Assembly: GCA_041730495.1 (NCBI GenBank)
Contig: JBGSBR010000013.1
Coordinates: 1 to 30,861, forward strand
Source of the DNA: JBGSBR01 sp041730495
GTDB lineage: Bacteria > Patescibacteriota > Microgenomatia > UBA1406 > GWC2-37-13
Length of the DNA stretch: 30,861 nucleotides
Reading direction: 5' to 3'
Shown here: positions 22,544-29,224 of the stretch, piece by piece
Position numbering within the stretch: position 1 is the stretch's first letter
How the letters are laid out: every line of letters starts with the position of its first letter
Notes under the pieces: model-generated
Database searches by the model: none
The model's input: the letters and a program-made list of their open reading frames with translations, nothing else
What the model was told of the DNA's origin: nothing
Translations under genes and position numbers: made by a program

Positions 22544-23362
22544 TTATTTTTGTAAATTACTAATAGTTTTTCTAGCGTTGAGATAGTGTTGGATTATACT
22601 AAAGAGCGAAAAAATATTCCAATAGATTGATAAACCGACTGGAAGTGTGTATGAGAAATATCCGATCATGATCGGGAAGAAATATTTCATCTGCATCTGT
22701 AATGCTTTTTGGAACTCTTCTGAGGTGTTAGATTTTTCTTCTTTTTTGGATCCATCTTTTTTGTCAGTCTTGGCAGGTTCTGAGGTCATTGCAGGCATCG
22801 TGACCTGAGTCTGCCAGTACTGCAATGCTGCTGTCATAACAGGAATCAGATAGTAATACCATTCGCCTGCTTTGGCTGGTGACAATGCGAGATTAAACAT
22901 GAAGAAATTAGGGTCAATACTTTGTATATGTAGCATTGAATCATAGAGTTTTTGATTGATTTGTTTCACGACACCGTTCTCACTGCCATGGACGAGGAAT
23001 AACTGTAGGGTTTGATATAAACCGATAAAGACTGGAATCTGCACAATGGCAAACAAACAACCTGCAGCCGGATTAATGCCAGCTTCTTGATACAACCGCA
23101 TCTGCTCTTGTTGCAATTTTTTAGCATCATTCTTGTGTTTTTTTGAAAGCTCATCGATCTTAGGCTTAATACCTTTCATTTTATGAGCTGTATCAATCTG
23201 TTGTTGGAAGAAAGGATGCAACAATCCACGGATACTAAGCGTAATTGCGATTATGGCAAAGCCAAAAGCTCCGGGAAGTCCGACTTGAAGGAAGAGTTTA
23301 TAAAAAACAACCAATAAATTAACTACTGGGTTAACGAAAATAATTTCAAAAATATTACCCAC
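22544..23362 (-). CDS. yidC: membrane protein insertase YidC
   Basis: About 272 residues, the short Gram-positive/CPR type without the periplasmic P1 domain. The first helix starts near N-P-V-V-N-L-L. I-T-L-S-I-R-G-L-L-H-P carries the conserved Arg of the hydrophilic groove, and a cytoplasmic hairpin has K-M-K-G-I-K-P-K-I-D-E-L-S-K-K-H. Then come G-C-L-F-A-I-V-Q-I-P-V-F-I-G-L-Y and the final helices Y-F-S-Y-T-L-P-V-G-L-S-I-Y-W. A Lys/Glu-rich loop (K-T-D-K-K-D-G-S-K-K-E-E-K) precedes the last pair. YidC inserts proteins into the membrane with or without SecYEG. The start is uncertain: I prefer GTG at 23362, giving (V/M)-G-N-I-F-E-I-I-F; a TTG at 23389 is also in frame. Confidence 0.93.
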   Translation of the reverse strand: MGNIFEIIFVNPVVNLLVVFYKLFLQVGLPGAFGFAIIAITLSIRGLLHPFFQQQIDTAHKMKGIKPKIDELSKKHKNDAKKLQQEQMRLYQEAGINPAAGCLFAIVQIPVFIGLYQTLQLFLVHGSENGVVKQINQKLYDSMLHIQSIDPNFFMFNLALSPAKAGEWYYYLIPVMTAALQYWQTQVTMPAMTSEPAKTDKKDGSKKEEKSNTSEEFQKALQMQMKYFFPIMIGYFSYTLPVGLSIYWNIFSLFSIIQHYLNARKTISNLQK

Positions 23363-23417
23363 AATGTATATGTAATTGTTAATTTGCAAACAGGATCAAG
23401 ACCAAAGAAGAGATTGG

Positions 23418-23552
23418 TTAGACACTCAAGCTTGTACGACCTTTGGCTCTTCTACGTTTGAGGACATCCTGACCTTTTTTGGTCGACATGCGTGTCAAGA
23501 AACCGTGTTTTGTACGTCTTTTACCTTTTTTTGGTTGGTTTGTACGCTTCAT
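23418..23552 (-). CDS. rpmH: 50S ribosomal protein L34
   Basis: 44 residues, too short for ordinary ORF cut-offs. The sequence M-K-R-T-N-Q-P-K-K-G-K-R-R continues with T-K-H-G-F-L-T-R-M and ends L-K-R-R-R-A-K-G-R-T-S-L-S-V, the classic L34 pattern (MKRTxQP, HGFxxRM, RRRxKGR). It begins 6 bp after the valS stop and precedes yidC. The usual rnpA gene between rpmH and yidC is absent: the gap is at most 55 bp. Confidence 0.95.
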   Translation of the reverse strand: MKRTNQPKKGKRRTKHGFLTRMSTKKGQDVLKRRRAKGRTSLSV

Positions 23553-23558
23553 AATTAT

Positions 23559-25643
23559 TTAAGAAACTAATAGTGAGGTATCTTCTCCTTTAAATACTTG
23601 CCAGATTGCATCTGTAACAAACGGCATATAAGGATGAATACATCGAAGAGATTGTAAGTATATTCTTTTCAATCTCTCTAGTACGTCCATATTACCATTT
23701 CTGATGTCATCTTTCAACTGCTCTATGTAGTGATCGGCAAGTCTATGCCAGGTAAAGTCGTACATTAGATCAAAAGCTTTGGCAAATTCATACTTAGTCA
23801 TGTGTGCATGATACTTTTTTTCGACTTTCGCAAACTCTTTTTCAAGTTCTTTCAAAATCTCTTCATTTTCGCTTCTTTCGGTTTTTGCATCAGGATTTTG
23901 GTTCATAAATATGAATCTCCCCATATTCCAAAGTTTATTGGCGAAGTTACGCATACTCATCACTTTGGATTCGCTCATGGGAACATCATTGCCTTCTTTT
24001 GTGCCAAAAATAAGTGCGGCGCGCACTGCATCTGCGCCATATTTATCGACAAGCTCAAGTGGATTGATCACGTTTCCTTTACTTTTACTCATTTTTTGAC
24101 CTTGCTTGTCGCGCACCATACCATGCAAGAACACATTTTGAAATGGTACTTCTCCAGTGATTTCATGCCCAAACATGATCATACGAGCCACCCAAGCACG
24201 CAGTATGTCGTATCCAGTTTCTAAAACAGTAGTTGGATAAAAGTACTCGAAGAAATCCTGGCCGATCGTCTGCAGAGTTGCAAATGGCCACTGAGCTGAT
24301 GAAAACCAGGTATCAAAAATATCTGGATCTTGCTCAAAATCAGTTTTGCCACAGATTTTACATACAGTTGGTGCTTCAGCCGCGGCAAACCATTCACCAG
24401 TTGAGGTACATTTATATGCAGGAATCCGGATACCCCAGACATTTTGACGTGAGATGTTCCAATCGATATAGTCATCGAGGATCTGGATTGCAATGCGTTT
24501 AAAACGTTTTGGATAAATAGTGATTTTGCCGTCTTCAATCAGCTGTTTAGCTTTGGTGGATAGTGGTTTAATCTGGATATACCATTGTTCGAGAGGCAAT
24601 GGCTCGAGCACGTTTCCACATTTATAACAAGTTTTGATTACCATCTCATGTGGCTCTGTTTTGAGCAGTAACCCTTGTTCTTCAAGTTGTTTCAGTACTT
24701 CTTCACGAGCAGCTTTGACTTTCATACCATCGACAATACCAGTATTTTGCATCTTCCCATCAAAACCAATAACTGGAGGATATGTCAGATTATGTTTTTT
24801 GGCGATCTCGAAGTCATTGAAGTCATGTGCCGGGGTGATCTTCACCGCACCAGTACCAAACTTCATATCGACGTACTCATCGGCGATGATTGGCACTTCA
24901 CGATTTGTGATCGGTAAGATCACCGTCTGACCAATCATAGCTTTGTAACGTTTATCTTTGGGATTGACCATCACTCCTACATCTCCAAGCATTGTCTCGG
25001 GACGAGTGGTTGCAATTGTGATACTGCCGCCTTCTTTCACAGGAAACTTGATGTGATACAAACTTCCTTGTGTTTCTTGACTTACGACTTCAAGATCTGA
25101 GAATGAGGTACCATCACGGGTACAGAAGTTCACTAATCGATTGGCTCGATACACTAAACCCTGATTGAAAAATTTCTCGAATGTTTTGTAGACAATTTTG
25201 ACTGTTTTGGGATCAAGTGTGTATGTCTCATGTGACCAATCAAGCGCAAAACCAAGGCGTTTAAACTGATTTTTGATATTACCTTTGGATTTTTCAACGA
25301 ACTCATAGATCATCTGATAGAGAGTTTCACGATCATAATCAAATCGGCTTTTACCTTGTTTACGGAGCTCCTTCTCAAACACATATTGAGTTTCAATACC
25401 GGCATGATCTGTACCAAGGAGCCACATTGTCTCATAGCCTTGCAGTTTGTGATAACGGATCATGATATCTTCGTATGTTTGCATCGCATGACCCATATGC
25501 AGGAATCCATTGGCATTTGGTGGAGGTAAGATTATGCTAAATGGTTTTTTCTCACGATTTACTTTGGCCGTGAAGTATCCTCGCTCTTCCCACTGACGGT
25601 AGAGTTTCTCTTCGACATCTGCAGGGATAAATTTGCTTTCCAC
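23559..25643 (-). CDS. valS: valyl-tRNA synthetase, short form
   Basis: 694 residues, well short of typical ValRS (about 860-950). Class I motifs: P-P-P-N-A-N-G-F-L-H-M-G-H-A (40-53, HIGH box as HMGH) and K-M-S-K-S (517-521). The editing domain has A-T-T-R-P-E-T-M-L-G-D (211-221) and T-P-A-H-D-x-N-D (270-277). Zinc-type Cys pairs occur at C339/C342 and C428/C431. The anticodon-binding domain ends abruptly after I-W-Q-V-F-K-G-E-D-T-S-L-L-V-S, so the C-terminal coiled-coil arm is absent and the last part of the anticodon domain may be too. GTG start at 25643 fits the family N-terminus (K-F-I-P-A-D-V-E-E-K-L-Y-R-Q-W). No frameshift is seen: the stop is followed at once by rpmH. Confidence 0.95.
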   Translation of the reverse strand: MESKFIPADVEEKLYRQWEERGYFTAKVNREKKPFSIILPPPNANGFLHMGHAMQTYEDIMIRYHKLQGYETMWLLGTDHAGIETQYVFEKELRKQGKSRFDYDRETLYQMIYEFVEKSKGNIKNQFKRLGFALDWSHETYTLDPKTVKIVYKTFEKFFNQGLVYRANRLVNFCTRDGTSFSDLEVVSQETQGSLYHIKFPVKEGGSITIATTRPETMLGDVGVMVNPKDKRYKAMIGQTVILPITNREVPIIADEYVDMKFGTGAVKITPAHDFNDFEIAKKHNLTYPPVIGFDGKMQNTGIVDGMKVKAAREEVLKQLEEQGLLLKTEPHEMVIKTCYKCGNVLEPLPLEQWYIQIKPLSTKAKQLIEDGKITIYPKRFKRIAIQILDDYIDWNISRQNVWGIRIPAYKCTSTGEWFAAAEAPTVCKICGKTDFEQDPDIFDTWFSSAQWPFATLQTIGQDFFEYFYPTTVLETGYDILRAWVARMIMFGHEITGEVPFQNVFLHGMVRDKQGQKMSKSKGNVINPLELVDKYGADAVRAALIFGTKEGNDVPMSESKVMSMRNFANKLWNMGRFIFMNQNPDAKTERSENEEILKELEKEFAKVEKKYHAHMTKYEFAKAFDLMYDFTWHRLADHYIEQLKDDIRNGNMDVLERLKRIYLQSLRCIHPYMPFVTDAIWQVFKGEDTSLLVS

Positions 25644-25676
25644 AAAAAGGAGAAAATGAATAATAGGGTTTGTGCT

Positions 25677-25705
25677 TTTATATCAAAAAAAACTTGAAAA
25701 TGCAA
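25677..25705 (-). promoter_or_regulatory. valS: candidate promoter of valS-rpmH-yidC-khpB
   Basis: Minus strand TTGCAT (25700-25705), 17-bp spacer, TATAAA (25677-25682). The start would be near 25670, leaving a leader of about 27 nt before the GTG at 25643. The hexamers are the same as those proposed upstream of the CHAP operon. Confidence 0.5.
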
Positions 25706-25730
25706 TACGATTACTGTATCGTTTGAAGGT

Positions 25731-28070
25731 ATGGAATGGTTTAGCATCAGCTTTAAATGGTACTTTTATGTACTCTTACTCGGCATCACCGTCTTGCCAC
25801 TTACCACTCGCCTTTTCTCACGCTTCCCTGATCGTGGCTATCCGTTTGCCAAAACTATCGCCATCATCCTTGTCAGTTATATCGCTTTCTTAGGTGGAAT
25901 CCTCAAACTATTTCCGTTTTCCCAAGAAAGTTTATTGTTTATTACCTTAGTTGTAGCATTCTTGAGCTATCGTTATGCAGGACGGCACTTACAGACACTG
26001 AAAAGACCTAAAGTGATCATTGCGATTATCTGTGAAGAGATCTTATTTTTTATATCATTTATCGCTTTAGTATTTATCAGAGGTCAAGAACCTTCGATCC
26101 ATGGTCTTGAAAAATTCATGGATTTTGGTTTCATGCAATCGATCTATAAATCAACCTACTTCCCACCACTAGACATGTGGCTCTCATCAGATCCAGCGAT
26201 GCCCAAGGGGTATCCGATTAATTACTATTATTTCGGACATCTGACAGGTGCAATGCTGATGAAACTGAGCGGCACACTGCCATTCATAGGATATAACCTG
26301 ATCTTAGCTACCATCTTAGGCCAAGGCATGACACTGGCTTTTTCACTTACCACTGCAATCGCATATCGCCTGCAAATGGTTACCAAGATTGTAGATAAAT
26401 TCAGAGTAGCTCGACTTGCTCTGATCGGTTTACTTGGTACTTTTCTCGTCAATCTTGCTGGAAACTTACATACTATCTATCTTTTCACTAAAGGATATCC
26501 TAATGAAAATCCGGTACCGTTCTGGGGAATTATGCAAAGTGTGCAAGAAATCAGCACTACTATGGCTACCGAAAAAACAGGCTTACTCGATGCACTCGTG
26601 CGCAACTCGAAGTACTGGTATCCGAATGCAACTCGATTCATCCCGTTCACGATCCATGAGTTCCCATCATACTCATATGTAGTCGCCGATCTTCATGGCC
26701 ATGTCTTTGATATACCTTTTGTATTGCTGACACTGGCACTCTTTTTCGTATTCTATGATAATGCAACAAATCCAGTAATTATTACAGCTAAAAAAACTGG
26801 CAGACTCAAAACGTTCTTTTTATCCATACTTCACAAAATACAAGCACTCAAACCACATAAATCAAAAGTGCAACATTTTTTCCAAGACAAACTAAGCCTC
26901 ACTCGATCAGATCTATTTTTCAGTGTGACCTTTGGATTCATGATTGCGATTCACTATATGACCAATGCATTTGATGGACCAATTTATCTCTTACTAGCAC
27001 TATTGTTATATCTAATCGTCTATCGATTCACATTGAAGCTACCTGCGCAGATCTTAATTACAGTTATCTCATTTGCTGTGTTCTCTCTACCGTTTTCAGC
27101 TGGATTTGAGCCTTTTGTATCAGGAGTAGGCGTCAATTGTAGTCCAGGATTCCTGACCAAGATGGCAGAGCTTGGTCCATTCTTATTTGAAAAAGGCAAC
27201 TGTCAGGTCTCTCAACCATGGATGCTATTTATTTTATGGGGATTTTTCTGGATCTCATTTTTCCTCTTTGTGGCAACAATTAGTCTCTTGAAAAAACAGA
27301 AACAACTAATTACCTCGATCGACTTACTGATGATCGTTTTGTTTGGATTTGGCACATTTTTAATCGTAATACCTGAGTTTTTCTATATCAAAGATATCTA
27401 CCCAGCACACTTCCGAGCCAATACGATGTTCAAGATGGGATATCAAGCATATATGATGATGAGCATTGCCTCAGCGATTGTTTTCTACCGCATAATGACG
27501 TTGAAAACTCCTGCTAAGTATTTATTGAAAACACTGTACTTATTACCGTTTATTCTAGTTGCACTCTATCCACTGTTTGCATTTCCGTCATATTATCCTG
27601 GACTCTATGATAAACAGACCTATGAGAAAGCCCCAGAACTCGATGGATCTGTATGGCTAAAAAATCAGTATGCAGAAGACAAAGAGTTAATAGACTATAT
27701 CAATAGCTCTATCATGGGACAGCCCGTCATATTGGAAGCACAGGGCGACTCCTACACTGATTACAATCGTATCTCTGCATATACAGGTACACCGACCGTC
27801 GCTGGCTGGTGGGTGCATGAATGGCTATGGCGTGGATCGGCTGAAGTAGTCGGTGAAAGAATCCCTGACATAGTGGCTATGTATGAATCTACTGATGTCT
27901 CTGAGACTCGTAATTTACTGAGAAAATATGGTGTGAAATATGTAGTAGTTTCGCAGTTGGAACGCAGTAAATACCCCAAATTACATGAAGAAAAATTCAG
28001 CGAATTAGGAACAAAAATCTTCGAGTCGAAAAACACCTTTGGGGCTCTGTATCAAATACATTCTCAATAA
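25731..28070 (+). CDS. DUF2298 (YYY-motif) polytopic membrane protein
   Basis: 779 residues with roughly 13-15 hydrophobic segments. The family signature is present: G-Y-P-I-N-Y-Y-Y-F-G-H-L (with the Y-Y-Y triplet), followed by H-E-F-P-S-Y-S-Y-V-V-A-D-L-H-G-H, D-I-Y-P-A-H-F-R-A-N-T-M-F-K in a later loop, and the C-terminal soluble region Y-N-R-I-S-A-Y-T-G-x-P-T-V-A-G-W-W-x-H-E-W-L-W-R. The layout is that of GT-C-type glycosyltransferases and DUF2298 proteins, so transfer of a lipid-linked sugar across the membrane is plausible but unproven. A GT2 gene follows 0.5 kb downstream. The -10/-35 region is weak (TTGAAA at 25694-25699). Confidence 0.88.
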   Translation: MEWFSISFKWYFYVLLLGITVLPLTTRLFSRFPDRGYPFAKTIAIILVSYIAFLGGILKLFPFSQESLLFITLVVAFLSYRYAGRHLQTLKRPKVIIAIICEEILFFISFIALVFIRGQEPSIHGLEKFMDFGFMQSIYKSTYFPPLDMWLSSDPAMPKGYPINYYYFGHLTGAMLMKLSGTLPFIGYNLILATILGQGMTLAFSLTTAIAYRLQMVTKIVDKFRVARLALIGLLGTFLVNLAGNLHTIYLFTKGYPNENPVPFWGIMQSVQEISTTMATEKTGLLDALVRNSKYWYPNATRFIPFTIHEFPSYSYVVADLHGHVFDIPFVLLTLALFFVFYDNATNPVIITAKKTGRLKTFFLSILHKIQALKPHKSKVQHFFQDKLSLTRSDLFFSVTFGFMIAIHYMTNAFDGPIYLLLALLLYLIVYRFTLKLPAQILITVISFAVFSLPFSAGFEPFVSGVGVNCSPGFLTKMAELGPFLFEKGNCQVSQPWMLFILWGFFWISFFLFVATISLLKKQKQLITSIDLLMIVLFGFGTFLIVIPEFFYIKDIYPAHFRANTMFKMGYQAYMMMSIASAIVFYRIMTLKTPAKYLLKTLYLLPFILVALYPLFAFPSYYPGLYDKQTYEKAPELDGSVWLKNQYAEDKELIDYINSSIMGQPVILEAQGDSYTDYNRISAYTGTPTVAGWWVHEWLWRGSAEVVGERIPDIVAMYESTDVSETRNLLRKYGVKYVVVSQLERSKYPKLHEEKFSELGTKIFESKNTFGALYQIHSQ

Positions 28071-28072
28071 TG

Positions 28073-28099
28073 TTGACAACGTAAAAAGGGTATGATAAT
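28073..28099 (+). promoter_or_regulatory. candidate promoter of a small noncoding RNA
   Basis: Perfect TTGACA (28073-28078) directly after the DUF2298 stop, followed by overlapping TATGAT (28091-28096) and GATAAT (28094-28099). Spacers are 12 and 15 bp, so the -10 assignment is not firm; TAATGT at 28096-28101 would give 17 bp. Confidence 0.45.
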
Positions 28100-28151
28100 G
28101 TTAATATATTCGTTTTTCAAGTCCTGAATTAATGAAGGATGAAACGAGTTA

Positions 28152-28213
28152 AAGAAGAGCATTACTACACGTCGTCCCCTTTATACGAGCGGTAGTGATG
28201 CTCTTCTTTTTTT
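28152..28213 (+). terminator. strong intrinsic terminator with a 23-nt loop
   Basis: Stem arms 28152-28168 and 28192-28208 pair over 17 bp with a single G-U, followed by T7 (28207-28213). The loop consists almost wholly of the 17-bp element repeated after the T-run. On the minus strand the same hairpin follows the 49-codon ORF but lacks a good T-run. Confidence 0.85.
28174..28190 (+). repeat. 17-bp direct repeat, copy 1
   Basis: GTCCCCTTTATACGAGC, exactly filling the loop of the terminator hairpin. The identical second copy starts 40 bp later. Confidence 0.9.
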
Positions 28214-28230
28214 GTCCCCTTTATACGAGC
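28214..28230 (+). repeat. 17-bp direct repeat, copy 2
   Basis: Identical to 28174-28190. It begins at the base after the terminator T-run and ends at the base before the stop codon of the minus-strand ORF at 28231. Confidence 0.9.
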
Positions 28231-28380
28231 TTATAGGTGAAATAAGTTAATCGCGATACTCAGATTTTTACGAGCCAACTCTGCAAACTGCTTCTTCATA
28301 AAAAGTTGATCATACTTTACATCAGTCTTCTCTTTGTTCTTATTCATCCTTTTTAGATTCAGGATTGGTGTTTCTTTCAT
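28231..28380 (-). CDS. small basic protein of unknown function, 49 residues
   Basis: Frame beginning M-K-E-T-P-I-L-N-L-K-R-M and ending F-A-E-L-A-R-K-N-L-S-I-A-I-N-L-F-H-L. It is basic and soluble; the C-terminal half looks helical and then hydrophobic. No family recognised. Expression is supported by an excellent minus-strand promoter: TTGACG (28411-28416), 18-bp spacer, TAAGAT (28387-28392), with the ATG 6 bp later, the leaderless layout seen across the window. Confidence 0.5.
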   Translation of the reverse strand: MKETPILNLKRMNKNKEKTDVKYDQLFMKKQFAELARKNLSIAINLFHL

Positions 28381-28386
28381 AAATTT

Positions 28387-28416
28387 ATCTTAGTACTGTT
28401 TGATTAATTCCGTCAA
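28387..28416 (-). promoter_or_regulatory. promoter of the 49-residue ORF
   Basis: TTGACG (28411-28416), 18 bp, TAAGAT (28387-28392), 6 bp before the ATG at 28380. Confidence 0.5.
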
Positions 28417-28500
28417 GTCCTATAATAAAACAAGGATTACATATTGCAAGACTTATAATATTTATCAGCGTTTATAGCTCTTCCTAAAGCCAATAAAAAG

Positions 28501-28521
28501 TTTTCCACAATATGTGAACAA
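28501..28521. promoter_or_regulatory. inverted repeat of DnaA-box-like 9-mers upstream of the glycosyltransferase
   Basis: TTTTCCACA on the plus strand (28501-28509) and TTGTTCACA on the minus strand (28513-28521), three bases apart. Each differs from TTATNCACA at one place. Their position at the -35 region of the following gene would also suit an operator. Confidence 0.35.
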
Positions 28522-28541
28522 CATCAAATAAAAAGAAATGT

Positions 28542-28547
28542 TACAAT
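28542..28547 (+). promoter_or_regulatory. -10 box of the glycosyltransferase gene
   Basis: TACAAT, 8 bp before the ATG at 28556. It lies within an alternative upstream start (28538), which argues for the later ATG. The -35 is weak. Confidence 0.5.
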
Positions 28548-28555
28548 TTAAGGAT

Positions 28556-29224
28556 ATGAAAGTAAGTGTCGTCATCCCAGTCTTCAATGAAGAAAAGTAT
28601 TTGAAAAATTGCTTAGAAAGTATCTGTAATCAAGAAATAACAGCTGATGAAATTATCGTAGTAGATAATAACTCAACTGATAAATCAGTAGAGATCGCAA
28701 AAGAGTTTCCAGTACGCATCGTCCATGAAGCGGAGCAAGGTATGATTGCTGCACGAAATCGTGGCTTTAATGAAGCTAAATATGAAATTATAGCCCGTAC
28801 TGATGCAGATGTGACAGTTCCTCGAACCTGGATTAAAACGATCAAACATATGTTTGATACACAGGAAATTGATGCATTTAGTGGACCAATTGTTTATGAC
28901 CTCCCGTTTCAAACAAGCAACTCTGCCTTACTTTTTTTATCAACGTCTAAGATACTCTTTGGACATAATATATTACTCGGGCCCAATATGATCTTGAAAA
29001 AAAGTGCCTGGAACCAAGTCAAAGATGAGGTTTGTTTAGATGATAACGAAGTTCACGAAGATATTGATATGTCGATTCATTTAGATCAACATCATCTGAA
29101 AATTGAGGTTGATCCGAAGTTTGTAGTCAAATCATCTTCACGTCGGATAAGAGAAAAACCCTGGTCATTCTTTTTAGAGTATCCCTATCGTGTCATGAAA
29201 ACAATCCGACATCATGAACGTTGA
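28556..29224 (+). CDS. GT-A family 2 glycosyltransferase
   Basis: 222 residues. Typical GT2 N-terminus V-S-V-V-I-P-V-F-N-E-E-K-Y-L, then C-L-E-S-I, D-E-I-I-V-V-D-N-N-S-T-D-K-S (nucleotide binding), A-R-N-R-G-F, and the metal-binding R-T-D-A-D-V (DxD). E-V-H-E-D-I-D-M-S contains the probable catalytic E-D. It transfers a sugar from an NDP-sugar donor at the cytoplasmic face; acceptor unknown. There is no membrane anchor, only a basic C-terminus. It lies downstream of the DUF2298 gene and may act with it and with the nucleotidyltransferase at 5569 in surface glycan synthesis (inference). I chose the Met at 28556 because the GT2 motif starts there. The 3' end overlaps the ligase gene by 13 bp. 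Confidence 0.9.
   Translation: MKVSVVIPVFNEEKYLKNCLESICNQEITADEIIVVDNNSTDKSVEIAKEFPVRIVHEAEQGMIAARNRGFNEAKYEIIARTDADVTVPRTWIKTIKHMFDTQEIDAFSGPIVYDLPFQTSNSALLFLSTSKILFGHNILLGPNMILKKSAWNQVKDEVCLDDNEVHEDIDMSIHLDQHHLKIEVDPKFVVKSSSRRIREKPWSFFLEYPYRVMKTIRHHER

Larger units (their letters stand above)
28105..28213 (+). ncRNA. candidate small RNA, about 105 nt, ending in a strong terminator
   Basis: No ORF of note lies here. The predicted transcript has a first hairpin (CGTTT at 28111-28115 pairs with AAACG at 28142-28146; TCCT with AGGA inside). A second hairpin has a 17-bp stem and ends in seven T. The promoter-like and terminator elements bracket a structured stretch of a size usual for bacterial sRNAs. 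I do not match it to 6S, SRP, tmRNA or RNase P RNA. It could instead be the 3' end of the DUF2298 mRNA. Confidence 0.4.

Noticed and set aside
28174..28230. CRISPR-like array from the two 17-bp copies
   Set aside because: Only two copies, too short, one sits in a terminator loop, and no cas genes are in the window.
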